Positions 49,264-59,680 of a stretch of 64,000 bases of DNA are shown here, piece by piece. How positions within the stretch are numbered: the first letter of the stretch is position 1; every line of letters starts with the position of its first letter. The DNA is from Roseitranquillus sp963709765 (GTDB lineage Bacteria > Pseudomonadota > Alphaproteobacteria > Rhodobacterales > Rhodobacteraceae), in NCBI GenBank assembly GCA_963709765.1, contig CAVPXL010000014.1, positions 1 to 64,000 on the forward strand, in the 5' to 3' direction. Both the position numbers and the translations under genes were made by a program. The notes below the pieces were generated by a model. That model was not told the origin of the DNA. It was given only the letters and a program-made list of their open reading frames with translations, and did no database searches.

Positions 49264-50559
49264 ATGAGCGACGAACGTTTGAACCTCGCCGATCTCAAGG
49301 CGCAGAGCCCCAAGGATCTTCTGGCGATGGCCGAGGAACTCGAGATCGAGAACGCCTCCACCATGCGGAAGGGTGACATGATGTTCGCCATCCTCAAGGA
49401 GAAGGCCGAAGAGGGTTGGGCGATCGGCGGCGATGGCGTGCTCGAGGTGCTTCAGGACGGCTTCGGCTTCCTCCGCAGCCCCGAGGCGAATTATCTGCCG
49501 GGTCCGGACGACATCTATGTCTCACCTGACATGATCCGCCAGCACGCTCTGCGTACTGGCGATACCGTCGAGGGTGTGATCCGCGATCCTGGCGAGAGCG
49601 AACGTTATTTCGCGCTGATCAAGGTCGAGAAGATCAACTTCGAGGAACCCGATCGGGCGCGTCACAAGGTGGCGTTCGAAAATCTGACGCCGCTCTATCC
49701 CGACGAACGCCTGAAGATGGAGATCGAGGATCCGACCATCCGCGACCGTTCCGCGCGCATCATCGACCTCGTTGCGCCGATCGGGAAAGGGCAGCGGAGC
49801 CTAATCGTGGCCCCGCCGCGGACCGGTAAGACCGTACTGCTGCAAAATATCGCGCACTCGATCGAGGCGAACCATCCGGAATGCTACCTCATCGTGCTTC
49901 TGATCGACGAACGCCCGGAAGAGGTGACAGACATGCAGAGGTCGGTGAAGGGAGAGGTTATCTCCTCGACGTTCGACGAACCGGCGACGCGCCATGTTGC
50001 CGTCAGCGAGATGGTGATCGAAAAGGCGAAGCGTCTGGTCGAGCACAAACGAGATGTCGTTATACTTCTGGACTCTATCACAAGACTTGGTAGAGCCTTC
50101 AATACGGTTGTACCCTCGTCAGGCAAGGTTCTCACCGGCGGCGTCGATGCCAACGCCCTTCAGCGGCCGAAACGTTTTTTCGGTGCCGCACGGAATATCG
50201 AGGAGGGCGGAAGCCTGACGATCATCGCGACGGCGTTGATCGACACGGGCAGCCGCATGGACGAAGTCATCTTCGAGGAATTCAAGGGTACAGGAAATTC
50301 CGAAATTGTGCTGGATCGCAAGATTGCCGACAAGCGGGTCTTCCCGTCCATGGACATCCTCAAGTCCGGCACCCGAAAGGAAGAGCTGCTCGTCGACAAG
50401 TCGGATCTGCAAAAGACCTTCGTTCTCCGGCGCATCCTGAATCCGATGGGTACAACGGACGCCATCGAGTTCCTGATATCCAAGCTCAAGCAGACCAAAA
50501 CGAACGGCGAATTCTTCGAACTCGATGAATACCTGATCCGTCCGATCGGGCGGAGGTGA
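49264..50559 (+). CDS. rho: Transcription termination factor Rho
   Basis: Hexameric RNA helicase for factor-dependent termination, 431 aa. The N-terminal RNA-binding part has G-F-G-F-L-R near residue 75; Walker A is A-P-P-R-T-G-K-T (~180); Walker B is D-V-V-I-L-L-D-S-I-T-R (~265); then G-G-V-D-A-N-A-L and R-K-E-E-L-L. The ATG at 49264 is used. Codons around residues 264-288 (bases ~50055-50125) include ATA, ACA, AGA, AGA, GTA and TCA, rare elsewhere in this window. mnmE starts 3 bp after the stop. Confidence 0.97.
   Translation: MSDERLNLADLKAQSPKDLLAMAEELEIENASTMRKGDMMFAILKEKAEEGWAIGGDGVLEVLQDGFGFLRSPEANYLPGPDDIYVSPDMIRQHALRTGDTVEGVIRDPGESERYFALIKVEKINFEEPDRARHKVAFENLTPLYPDERLKMEIEDPTIRDRSARIIDLVAPIGKGQRSLIVAPPRTGKTVLLQNIAHSIEANHPECYLIVLLIDERPEEVTDMQRSVKGEVISSTFDEPATRHVAVSEMVIEKAKRLVEHKRDVVILLDSITRLGRAFNTVVPSSGKVLTGGVDANALQRPKRFFGAARNIEEGGSLTIIATALIDTGSRMDEVIFEEFKGTGNSEIVLDRKIADKRVFPSMDILKSGTRKEELLVDKSDLQKTFVLRRILNPMGTTDAIEFLISKLKQTKTNGEFFELDEYLIRPIGRR
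50070..50097 (+). other. Small hairpin inside rho
   Basis: GG-A-CTCTA (50070-50077) can pair with TAGAGCC (50091-50097) with one bulge, leaving a 13-nt loop. It sits in the rare-codon patch that encodes the Q-loop segment of Rho. No known element matches. Confidence 0.3.
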
Positions 50560-50562
50560 TCG

Positions 50563-51849
50563 ATGGACACGATCTTTGCGCTCGCAACAGCGCGGGGGAA
50601 AGCGGGTATTGCTGTCATTCGGATCTCCGGTCCGGATGCCCATGAAGCGTCTCGAAGACTGGCCGGAGACGTTCCTCCGTTACGGCTTGCAGCCCGTCGG
50701 CGCCTGAAGGGGCGGGACGGCGCACATATCGACGAGGCGATCGTCCTCGTATTCCCGGACGGAGCGAGCTTTACAGGCGAACCGGTCGTCGAGTTTCAGG
50801 TACATGGCAGCAAGGCGACCATCGATGCGCTGCTTGGGGAACTGGGTGCCCTGGCAGGTTTCCGCTCCGCCGAGCCTGGAGAGTTCACGCGACGTGCGTT
50901 GGAATCGGGACGCCTGGATCTCACGCAGGTTGAGGGTTTGGCTGCGCTGATCGACTCGGAAACCGAGGCGCAACGACGTCAGGCATTGCGAACACTCGAT
51001 GGCGCTTTGGGAAAAAAGGTTGAAGATTGGCGCCGACAGCTGATCGAAGCGGCAGCACTGATGGAGGCGACGCTCGATTTCGCGGACGAGGATGTGCCGG
51101 TCGACGTGACGCCTGAGGTTCATGAAATCATCAATGCTCTAGAATACGACCTTCGGAAGGAAATCGCCGGTTCTGAGATTGCCGAGCGTCTTCGCGATGG
51201 TTTCGAGGTCGCCATTGTCGGCCCGCCGAATGCTGGAAAGTCGACGCTGTTGAACCGGCTGGCGCGACGGGAGGCCGCCATCACGTCCGACGTTGCGGGC
51301 ACGACGCGCGACGTTATCGAGGTTCGTATGGATCTGAACGGGCTACCAGTGACAATTCTGGATACGGCAGGATTGCGGGCTACTGACGATACTGTCGAAC
51401 GAATTGGCGTCGAGCGCACACGGCGGCGCGCGGAACTCGCGGATCTGCGCGTATTTCTGTCCTGCGAGACGTTCATCGTGGACGATCTGTATCGGGCCGG
51501 GGATGTGCTGGTTGCCGGCAAAGCCGACCTCCGGCAGGAGTTTGACCGTGCGGTTTCGGGAAAGACGGGTCAGGGTATCCCTGAGATGCTGGACTCGATC
51601 ACCCGGGAACTTGAAGCGCGACTGGCCACTTCGGCGACGGCGACGCACGCCAGACATGCCGATGCCTTGTCTCGCGCAGTGGAACACCTCCAACTGGCGA
51701 AATCAAATCTCAACCTGGGCGATGCGGCGGCCGATCTCGTGGCTGAAGAACTGCGATCCGCTACACATGCCTTGGATGTGCTCGTCGGGCGAGTGGACGT
51801 CGAGGCAATCTTGGATCATATCTTCGCCAGTTTCTGTATCGGGAAATAG
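50563..51849 (+). CDS. mnmE: MnmE, tRNA uridine-34 modification GTPase
   Basis: GTPase that with MnmG makes (carboxymethyl)aminomethyl-uridine at the wobble position. 428 aa. N-terminal D-T-I-F-A-L-A-T-A; folate-binding domain; G domain with G-P-P-N-A-G-K-S (~225), D-V-A-G-T-T-R-D (~245) and D-T-A-G-L (~270); C-terminal F-C-I-G-K, whose Cys is the conserved motif. mnmG starts one base after the stop. Confidence 0.97.
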   Translation: MDTIFALATARGKAGIAVIRISGPDAHEASRRLAGDVPPLRLAARRRLKGRDGAHIDEAIVLVFPDGASFTGEPVVEFQVHGSKATIDALLGELGALAGFRSAEPGEFTRRALESGRLDLTQVEGLAALIDSETEAQRRQALRTLDGALGKKVEDWRRQLIEAAALMEATLDFADEDVPVDVTPEVHEIINALEYDLRKEIAGSEIAERLRDGFEVAIVGPPNAGKSTLLNRLARREAAITSDVAGTTRDVIEVRMDLNGLPVTILDTAGLRATDDTVERIGVERTRRRAELADLRVFLSCETFIVDDLYRAGDVLVAGKADLRQEFDRAVSGKTGQGIPEMLDSITRELEARLATSATATHARHADALSRAVEHLQLAKSNLNLGDAAADLVAEELRSATHALDVLVGRVDVEAILDHIFASFCIGK

Positions 51850-51850
51850 G

Positions 51851-53713
51851 ATGTTTCACGTGAAACATGACGTCGTCGTCATTGGTGGTGGCCACGCGGG
51901 GGTCGAAGCGGCCCACGCAGCGATGCGGCGCGGTACGTCCGTAGCTCTCATCACGCTTGATCCGGAGGCCATCGGTGTCATGTCGTGCAATCCGGCCATT
52001 GGCGGATTAGGGAAAGGCCATCTTGTGCGAGAAGTTGACGCACTGGACGGCCTCATGGGGCGCGTTGCCGATACCGCAGGCATTCAGTTTCGTCTTCTGA
52101 ACCGGCGCAAGGGCCCGGCGGTACAGGGTCCACGCGCTCAGGCCGACCGTCGGCTCTACCGTGCGTCCATGCAGGCGCAGTTCCGCGGCACCGAAATCGA
52201 CATCATCGCGGGCGAAGTCGTCGACCTTGTGCAGGGCGAAAATCGTCTTACGGGCGTCATCTTGGCGGATGGTAGTATCATCCAATGCCGGTCCTGCGTA
52301 CTGACCGCTGGAACATTTCTCCGGGGCACCATCCACATCGGCGCGGAAACACACCGCGGTGGACGCATGGGGGAAAGAGGGGCAGACCGTCTGTCGAGCC
52401 GGCTTATCGATCTTGGCGTATCTCTCGGACGTCTGAAGACGGGAACTCCACCGAGGTTGGATGGACGAACCATTGACTGGGATGGTCTCGAAATGCAGCC
52501 GGGCGATCCCGATCCTGTCTTGTTCTCCTTCATGTCAAGGACCGCGTCGGCGCGCCAAATTTCTTGCGGCATTACCCATACCAACCCGACAACACACGAG
52601 ATCATTTCAGAGAACATCGAAAAATCAGCGATGTACGGCGGTCATATCGCGGGCAGGGGCCCGCGATATTGCCCCTCGATCGAAGACAAGATCATTCGCT
52701 TCGCTGAAAAAGAGAGTCATCAGGTCTTCCTTGAACCCGAAGGGCTAAATGATCCCACTGTTTATCCGAACGGAATTTCGACGTCGCTGCCGCTGGACGT
52801 GCAGGAACGCTATGTGCGGTCGATCAGGGGGCTGGAGAATGTAAAGATCGTTCAGCCCGGATATGCGATCGAATACGATTACGTCGATCCGCGGGGCCTG
52901 CGTCCGACGCTTGAGATGCTCGAGTTGCCGGGACTTTTCTTGGCCGGCCAGATTAATGGAACAACTGGCTACGAGGAAGCGGCAGCTCAGGGCCTTGTCG
53001 CAGGCATCAACGCGGCTGCGTGTGCCAGGGATGTCGTACAAACGATCTTCAGTCGGACGGACTCCTATATCGGCGTCATGATAGATGACCTTGTCCGTCG
53101 AGGAGTAACGGAGCCCTACCGAATGTTCACTTCGCGGGCCGAATATCGCCTCAGCCTTCGCGCAGACAACGCTGACCAACGGCTGACGCCAGTGGGGATC
53201 GCGCTCGGGATCGTCGGCAAGAGACGGCGGGATTCCTTTGATGTAAAGATGGCGTCTCTCTCGAGCGCGCGGGTCCGGCTGGAAGAGACGAGTTTCACAC
53301 CGCAAAATTTGGCGGATATCGGGCTGTCGGTCTCGAATGATGGCCGTAGACGATCGGCACTGGATGTACTCTCGTTACCCAACGCTGATTTTGGCGATGT
53401 GGAGCGGCTCGGAATCGATCTCCACGACGTGGCGCCGGAAACGCGGAGGCAGCTTTCGATTGACGCGCTGTACCGGCACTATGTCATGCGACAGGCGCAG
53501 GACGCCGAGGCGGTTCGACGCGACGAGGGACTGCGTTTTCCGGATGATTTCGACTTTGGCGCGGTCCGCGGCTTGTCTGCGGAGTTGTTGCAGAAGCTCG
53601 AGACTTTGCGGCCAGCCACATTGGCACACGCCTCGGCGATCGAGGGGATGACGCCCGCTGCGCTGACAGTTCTTTTGGCTCATCTCAGGAAAGCGGCCAG
53701 AAAGAGTGCCTGA
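51851..53713 (+). CDS. mnmG: MnmG (GidA), tRNA uridine-34 modification flavoenzyme
   Basis: FAD-dependent partner of MnmE, 620 aa. It has the dinucleotide fold V-I-G-G-G-H-A-G (residues ~10-17), M-S-C-N-P-A-I-G-G (~45), R-R-K-G-P-A-V-Q-G (~80), the second nucleotide motif, and G-T-T-G-Y-E-E-A-A (~370). The first codons, M-F-H-V-K-H, are written by a perfect parS palindrome, so start of gene and ParB site coincide. The stop overlaps rsmG by 8 bp. Confidence 0.97.
   Translation: MFHVKHDVVVIGGGHAGVEAAHAAMRRGTSVALITLDPEAIGVMSCNPAIGGLGKGHLVREVDALDGLMGRVADTAGIQFRLLNRRKGPAVQGPRAQADRRLYRASMQAQFRGTEIDIIAGEVVDLVQGENRLTGVILADGSIIQCRSCVLTAGTFLRGTIHIGAETHRGGRMGERGADRLSSRLIDLGVSLGRLKTGTPPRLDGRTIDWDGLEMQPGDPDPVLFSFMSRTASARQISCGITHTNPTTHEIISENIEKSAMYGGHIAGRGPRYCPSIEDKIIRFAEKESHQVFLEPEGLNDPTVYPNGISTSLPLDVQERYVRSIRGLENVKIVQPGYAIEYDYVDPRGLRPTLEMLELPGLFLAGQINGTTGYEEAAAQGLVAGINAAACARDVVQTIFSRTDSYIGVMIDDLVRRGVTEPYRMFTSRAEYRLSLRADNADQRLTPVGIALGIVGKRRRDSFDVKMASLSSARVRLEETSFTPQNLADIGLSVSNDGRRRSALDVLSLPNADFGDVERLGIDLHDVAPETRRQLSIDALYRHYVMRQAQDAEAVRRDEGLRFPDDFDFGAVRGLSAELLQKLETLRPATLAHASAIEGMTPAALTVLLAHLRKAARKSA
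51852..51867. other. parS site 1 (ParB-binding palindrome)
   Basis: TGTTTCACGTGAAACA, an exact match to the bacterial consensus, embedded in codons 1-6 of mnmG. It lies ~3.2 kb right of the presumed origin and 3.3 kb from parB. Confidence 0.95.
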
Positions 53714-54312
53714 TCCGGCAGATCTGCTGCCAGATGTTTCACGTGAAACATTGGCTGCTCTGCAGCGATATGTCACACTGTTGGAAAAGTGGAACGCCAA
53801 GATCAATCTGGTCGGGCGGGGGACCCAACCGAACATCTGGAGCCGGCACATTGCCGACAGCGCGCAGCTTTTCGAATTGGCGCCCAATGCGGCTCGGTGG
53901 GTGGATTTCGGGAGCGGGGGTGGCTTGCCGGCAGTAGTGGTCGCGATCCTCTCTAAGGAGAATTTAACTGACCGAGACATGGTTTGCGTGGACAGCGACC
54001 AGAGAAAATGTGCTTTCCTAAGAATTGTTGCGCAGGAATTGGGGCTTCGGATTGCTGTCCATGCGCAGCGCATTGAGTCACTCAAGGCGGCCCCTGCCGA
54101 TGTGATATCCGCCCGTGCCCTCGCACCGCTGCCACAATTGCTTCATCTCGCGGCGCCCAATTTGAGAAATAATGGAACCTGCTTGTTTCTCAAGGGAAAG
54201 TCTTGGCGTGAAGAGGTTGAGGCTGCGCGCCGCTCGTGGCACTTTTCCTGTGAGGCAGTGCGAAGCACAACAAGTTCCGAAGCCGTCATTCTCAAGATCG
54301 GAGAACTCGGGC

Positions 54313-54329
<17 letters not shown>
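53706..54329 (+). CDS. rsmG: RsmG (GidB), 16S rRNA G527 methyltransferase
   Basis: 7-methylguanosine methyltransferase of 16S rRNA, 207 aa. V-S-R-E-T-L near residue 11 is written by the second parS site. Then come K-W-N-A-K-I-N-L-V, R-H-I-A-D-S, the SAM-binding V-D-F-G-S-G-G-G-L-P (~67) and I-S-A-R-A-L-A-P-L. It starts with GTG at 53706 inside the end of mnmG and overlaps parA by 17 bp. Confidence 0.95.
53735..53750. other. parS site 2 (ParB-binding palindrome)
   Basis: A second exact TGTTTCACGTGAAACA, inside the first codons of rsmG, 1.9 kb from site 1. The two sites flank mnmG. Confidence 0.95.
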
Positions 54330-55119
<790 letters not shown>

Positions 55120-55126
55120 GGGCAGG

Positions 55127-56011
55127 ATGAGCGATCGCAGGCAGAGGGGCCTTGGCCGCGGGTTGTCCGCGCTTATGGCTGACGTGGCCGTGGAAGAAGG
55201 GCAGAAGCCCATCTTGGAAACCCGCATTCCTATCGAAAAGATCGAACCGAACCCAGAGCAGCCCAGGCGGACTTTTTCGCAGGAGGGGCTGGAAGAGCTT
55301 GCCGCTTCGATCCGTGAAAAGGGCGTAATTCAGCCACTCGTGTTGCGGGCCCATCCGTCGAAGCCCGATATGTACGAGATCGTCGCTGGAGAGCGCCGCT
55401 GGCGTGCGGCTCAACTGGCGCGGCAGCACGATCTCCCCGCAGTTGTTCGGGACTTCGACGACACCGAAGTCTTGGAAGTCGCGATCATCGAGAACATCCA
55501 GCGGGCGGACCTGAATCCAGTGGAGGAGGCCGCTGGCTACCGTCAGTTAATGGAACGCTTCGGGCATACTCAGGAGCGACTTGCCGAGGCGCTCGGCAAA
55601 AGCCGGAGTCATATCGCGAACCTGCTGCGACTTCTCCAACTTCCTGAGGAGATCCTCGAGATGTTGCGGTCTGGCAATCTCAGCGCCGGGCATGCGCGCG
55701 CGTTGGTGGTGACGCCGGATCCGGTCGCCTTGGCCCGCCAGGTCGTGGGCCGCGGTTTGTCGGTACGCGAGACCGAGCGACTGGCAAAAGGCAACGATCT
55801 GCGTCCCGAACCATCGGTGTCGCGCGGCGCAAAACCACCTAAGGACGCAGACACCGTTGCGCTGGAGCGGGATCTGTCGGCCAATCTTGGCATGAAGGTT
55901 CAGATCGCCCACGGCGGCGATGGGGGCGGCGAGGTAACGATACGCTATGCAAATCTTGAGGAACTCGACGAACTCTGCCGGATGTTTACCCGGGTCGCTG
56001 AACCTGCCTAG
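55127..56011 (+). CDS. parB: ParB chromosome partitioning protein
   Basis: parS-binding CTPase clamp, 294 aa. N-terminal L-G-R-G-L-S-A-L motif for ParA contact, P-N-P-E-Q-P-R near residue 41, CTP-binding G-E-R-R-W-R-A (~85) and E-N-I-Q-R (~120), a helix-turn-helix region (S-R-S-H-I-A-N, ~160), and a C-terminal dimerisation domain. 7 bp after parA; convergent with hemW, overlapping by 4 bp. Confidence 0.97.
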   Translation: MSDRRQRGLGRGLSALMADVAVEEGQKPILETRIPIEKIEPNPEQPRRTFSQEGLEELAASIREKGVIQPLVLRAHPSKPDMYEIVAGERRWRAAQLARQHDLPAVVRDFDDTEVLEVAIIENIQRADLNPVEEAAGYRQLMERFGHTQERLAEALGKSRSHIANLLRLLQLPEEILEMLRSGNLSAGHARALVVTPDPVALARQVVGRGLSVRETERLAKGNDLRPEPSVSRGAKPPKDADTVALERDLSANLGMKVQIAHGGDGGGEVTIRYANLEELDELCRMFTRVAEPA

Positions 56012-57211
56012 ACCAGCCGACCCAGAACCGCGTTGAGTAGCGGGCGGCCCTTGCGCGTCGCCCGCAAGGTATCGCCCTTCATTTCGACGAAGCCGTCGTC
56101 CAACAATTCCTGAAGGCGAGCAGGGGGCAGCGATCCGCCAAGGCGCCGGTGGCGGGCCATTGAAAGCCCTTCATCCAGGCGCAGCGCGGAGAGCAGATAT
56201 TCGTCCGCAGCTTCGCCGGGCTCGAGCGCGACGCGCGGAAGATCGCCGCAGGATCGACCTTCGACAGCTGACAGCCACTTGCCCGGTACCCGGTGCGCTT
56301 CGGTCGCGAACCGGGTCTGCCCGATGGTCAGACGACCATGCGCGCCCGGACCAATCCCGGCGAAATCACCACCCCTCCAGTAGATCAGGTTGTGCCGGCA
56401 GCGCGCGTCGGGCGCCGCGTGGTTCGAGATCTCGTAGGCCGGTAGACCTGCAGCTTCGCACATTTCCTGCGTGATTTCATATAGATCCGCGGAGAGTTCC
56501 TCGGACGGCAACCCTCTAAGACGCCCACACCGCAACCGGTCTCCGAACGCAGTCCCGTCCTCGATCGTCAGTTGATAGAGTGAAAGATGGCCAGTCGACA
56601 TAGCCAAGGCGCGGCTCAGCTCGTCCCGCCATTCGGCGTGCGACTGGCGCTGGCGCGCATAGATCAGGTCGAAGCTGACCCGATCGAACACTCCATGGGC
56701 GATGCTCAAGGCCGTGCGAGCTTCGGCGGCGGTATGGAGGCGCCCCAGAAGCCGCAGATCATCGTCATTAAGCGACTGGATTCCAAGAGAAACACGAGTT
56801 CACACCGGCATCGCGGTACCCGTGGAACCGGCCCGATTCGACGGATGTGGGATTGGCCTCGAGCGTGATCTCGATGTCATTGCTGACAGGCCAGGCCGCG
56901 CGTGCCGCACCTATGACGTGCGCTACGGTCTCGGGCTCCATGAGGCTCGGGGTGCCGCCACCGAAGAAGATCGTCGAGAGCACGCGGCCCGGTGTCTCGG
57001 CGGCAAGTCGGGCGATCTCCTGCTCATAGGCGCGCGCCCACCGGCCCTGATCGACGGATGCCGTCACGTGACTGTTGAAATCGCAGTAGGGGCATTTTGC
57101 TTGGCAGAACGGCCAGTGGACGTAGAGCCCGAAACCCGCCTCCTGCCAGGGTTCAGTCGAAACAGGCCCCGGCGAAACTGGCGAAGGCGCGGGCGCGATG
57201 GTCGATGGCAT
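56008..57211 (-). CDS. hemW: HemW-like radical SAM protein (one +1 frameshift)
   Basis: Radical SAM protein of the HemN/HemW family, about 400 aa. The cluster motif C-Q-A-K-C-P-Y-C is in H-W-P-F-C-Q-A-K-C-P-Y-C, a sequence typical of HemW (heme chaperone) and not of HemN. Then F-F-G-G-G-T-P-S-L, and a C-terminal winged-helix domain. A one-base insertion near 56798 breaks it: A-G-V-N joins R-V-S-L-G-I-Q-S-L after removal. The start is unclear: ATG 57211 gives ~20 residues more than usual and overlaps rdgB by 59 bp; no nearer ATG/GTG is in frame. Confidence 0.86.
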
Positions 57212-57755
57212 GCTTCTGGTCCGGTTCCATTTCGGCGAAGGTGCGGTCATGGCCGTCCGGCACGAAGACCGGATCGTAGCCGAAGCCGTTACGGCCACGC
57301 ATCGGCCAGACAACGCGCCCTTCGATCGCGCCCTCGAAGATCTGATCCTCGCCGTCGGGCATGGCAAGGCAAAGGGTGCAGCGAAAACGTGCCGTCCACG
57401 GCTCCGGCGCATTCCGCTCGCGCAAGATGTCGTGAACTTTCCCCATGGCCATCGTGAAATCGCGCCCGGCCGGAGTTTCGGCCCAGTCGGCGGTATGGAC
57501 CCCCGGAGCGCCGTCAAGCGCATCGACCTCGATGCCGCTGTCATCGGAGAGGGCTGGCAGACCGGACGCCCGCGCGGCGGCATGTGCCTTGATCCGTGCG
57601 TTGCCGGCAAACGTCGTCTCGGTCTCCGCGGGTTCAGGAAGGCCGAGATCGGCGGCCGAGACGATCTCGACCCCGTGCGCGCTCAGCAAGTCGCGGATTT
57701 CGCGCACCTTGCCTGCGTTGTGGGTTGCCAGGACCAGCTTGCCGGTGAGCTTCAC
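57153..57755 (-). CDS. rdgB: RdgB/HAM1 non-canonical purine NTP pyrophosphatase
   Basis: Removes dITP and XTP from nucleotide pools, 200 aa. L-A-T-H-N-A-G-K (residues ~9-16), D-D-S-G-I-E-V-D (~70), G-F-G-Y-D-P-V-F (~155). It starts with GTG at 57755 overlapping the rph stop (GTGA), and reads into hemW. Confidence 0.96.
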   Translation of the reverse strand: MKLTGKLVLATHNAGKVREIRDLLSAHGVEIVSAADLGLPEPAETETTFAGNARIKAHAAARASGLPALSDDSGIEVDALDGAPGVHTADWAETPAGRDFTMAMGKVHDILRERNAPEPWTARFRCTLCLAMPDGEDQIFEGAIEGRVVWPMRGRNGFGYDPVFVPDGHDRTFAEMEPDQKHAIDHRARAFASFAGACFD

Positions 57756-58462
57756 GTCACGGCAGCCTTTTGCGCTTCGACCAAAGCGCTCACGCCAGAC
57801 TCGGCGAGGTCGAGAAGGTCCGACATCTCCTGACGCGCAAATGTCGCGCCTTCGGCCGACAACTGCACCTCGATGAGGCGCTTGCCGCCGGTCAGCACGA
57901 AGTTTCCGTCCACGCCGGCCTCGCTGTCCTCAGGGTAATCCAGGTCGAGCACTGTCTGGCCGGCATAGATGCCGCAGCTCACGGCCGCGACGTGATCCGT
58001 GATCGGGTCGGAGATGACGTCGCCAGCCTTCATCAGCTTGTTCACCGCAAGCCGCAGCGCGACCCAACCGCCGGTGATCGCGGCACAGCGGGTCCCGCCA
58101 TCGGCCTGGATGACGTCGCAATCAACGGTGATCTGTCGCTCGCCAAGGGCGACGCGATCAATACCCGCGCGCAGGCTGCGGCCGATCAGGCGCTGAATTT
58201 CCTGGGTGCGGCCCGACTGGCCGCGCTTGGCCTCGCGCTGCATGCGGGTGTTGGTGGCGCGCGGCAGCATGCCGTATTCGGCGGTCACCCAGCCCAGTCC
58301 GGAATTCTTGAGAAACGGCGGCACGCGCGGCTCGAGACTCGCGGTGCAGAGCACATGGGTATCTCCCATACGGATCAGGCAAGACCCCTCGGCATGTCGC
58401 GTCACGCCCGGCTCGATACTTACGGGGCGCATTTCATTCGTCTGGCGGCCGGAGGGGCGCAT
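57752..58462 (-). CDS. rph: Ribonuclease PH
   Basis: Phosphorolytic 3' tRNA-trimming exonuclease, 236 aa. R-P-S-G-R at the N-terminus, the G-W-V-T-A-E-Y-G-M-L-P-R-A-T motif (~60), R-E-A-K-R-G-Q-S-G-R, and D-V-I-Q-A-D-G-G-T-R. The ATG at 58462 matches family starts and has AAAGG six bases away; an ATG at 58468 is close by. Divergent from hrcA. Confidence 0.96.
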   Translation of the reverse strand: MRPSGRQTNEMRPVSIEPGVTRHAEGSCLIRMGDTHVLCTASLEPRVPPFLKNSGLGWVTAEYGMLPRATNTRMQREAKRGQSGRTQEIQRLIGRSLRAGIDRVALGERQITVDCDVIQADGGTRCAAITGGWVALRLAVNKLMKAGDVISDPITDHVAAVSCGIYAGQTVLDLDYPEDSEAGVDGNFVLTGGKRLIEVQLSAEGATFARQEMSDLLDLAESGVSALVEAQKAAVT

Positions 58463-58541
58463 TGGCATCCTTTCGTTGAAGTGGGCGACGGATAAACCCA
58501 CGTTCAAGGATGAGGCAACCCCGATCCGCCACCAGGTGCGA

Positions 58542-58570
58542 TTGACGCGGCCCCGGTCATTCCCTCAATG
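58542..58570 (+). promoter_or_regulatory. Possible hrcA promoter
   Basis: TTGACG (58542-58547), a 17-bp spacer and TCAATG (58565-58570), 29 bp before hrcA. The -10 is poor. No CIRCE inverted repeat (TTAGCACTC-N9-GAGTGCTAA) is seen in the rph/hrcA gap. Confidence 0.3.
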
Positions 58571-58598
58571 ACAGTGGCGGGCCAAAAGCGGCAGGACC

Positions 58599-59667
58599 AT
58601 GACCGAACGCACACCGACACTCGCCGATCTGAACGAGCGCAGCCGCGAGGTCTTCCGCCGCGTGGTCGAGGGCTACCTTTCCAGCGGCGACCCGGTCGGA
58701 TCGCGCACGCTCACTCGCGTGATGAGCGAAAAGGTCAGTGCCGCGACCATTCGCAACGTGATGCAGGACCTGGAGTATCTCGGTCTGCTCGACAGTCCGC
58801 ACATCTCGGCCGGGCGCATCCCGACACAACTCGGATTGCGGATGTTCGTTGATGGTCTTCTGGAAATCGGAGAGCCAGGAGAAGACGACAGGTCGCTGAT
58901 CGATTCTACGCTGGGGGACGAAAGCCTCGACATGGGAGCGATGCTCGATCGGGTCGGAACGGCCCTGTCAGGTCTGACCCAGGGCGCGAGCCTCGTTCTG
59001 GCGCCGAAGCATGAAGCACCGATTCGACATATCGAGTTCGTGAGTTCTCGGGCAGGGACGGGCGCTCGTGGTTCTGGTCTTTGCTGACGGCCATGTCGAA
59101 AACCGCGTCTTCACGCCGCCGCCCGGCCAGACACCGTCTTCGATGCGGGAGGCAGCGAATTTCCTCAATGCCCTTGCCGGCGGACGGACGCTGGCGGAAC
59201 TGCGGGGCGTGATCGAGCGCGAAATCGCGAAGCGCAGGCAGGAGCTGGATCGCCTTGCACAGGATCTTGTCGAGCAGGGGCTGGCCAGCTGGGCCTCGGA
59301 CGGAACGGGTTCCACATACGAACGCCTGATCGTGCGGGGACGCGCGAACTTGCTCGAGACGGCAAAGGTCGAGGATCTGGATCGCATTCGCGAGCTTTTC
59401 GACGATCTGGAGCGCAAACGCGACATCGCCGGATTTCTGGAACTGACCGAAGAGGGCGAGGGCGTGCGCATCTTCATCGGCTCCGAGAACAAGCTTTTCT
59501 CGCTTTCGGGTTCCTCTCTGGTGGTCTCTCCATATATGAACGCAGATCGAAGGATAATCGGCGCCGTGGGCGTGATCGGACCGACCCGGCTCAACTACGG
59601 CCGTATCGTGCCAATCGTGGATTATACGGCGCAACTGGTCGGGCGTCTCATGTCCGACCGAAGCTGA
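58599..59667 (+). CDS. hrcA: HrcA heat-shock repressor (one +1 frameshift)
   Basis: Repressor of groESL through the CIRCE operator. About 355 aa after removing one base near 59046 (the I-E-F-V-S to L-G-Q-G-R junction). The N-terminal winged helix contains S-G-D-P-V-G-S-R-T-L (~residue 30), S-A-A-T-I-R-N-V-M-Q-D-L (~48) and S-A-G-R-I-P-T. The C-terminal half ends G-V-I-G-P-T-R-L-N-Y. grpE follows 13 bp on, a usual pair in alphaproteobacteria. Confidence 0.93.
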
Positions 59668-59680
59668 CGTGGAAGAGGCG

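Noticed and set aside
58463..58598. CIRCE operator expected upstream of hrcA.
   Set aside because: No TTAGCACTC/GAGTGCTAA arms were found in the rph-hrcA gap, and none was noticed elsewhere in the window.
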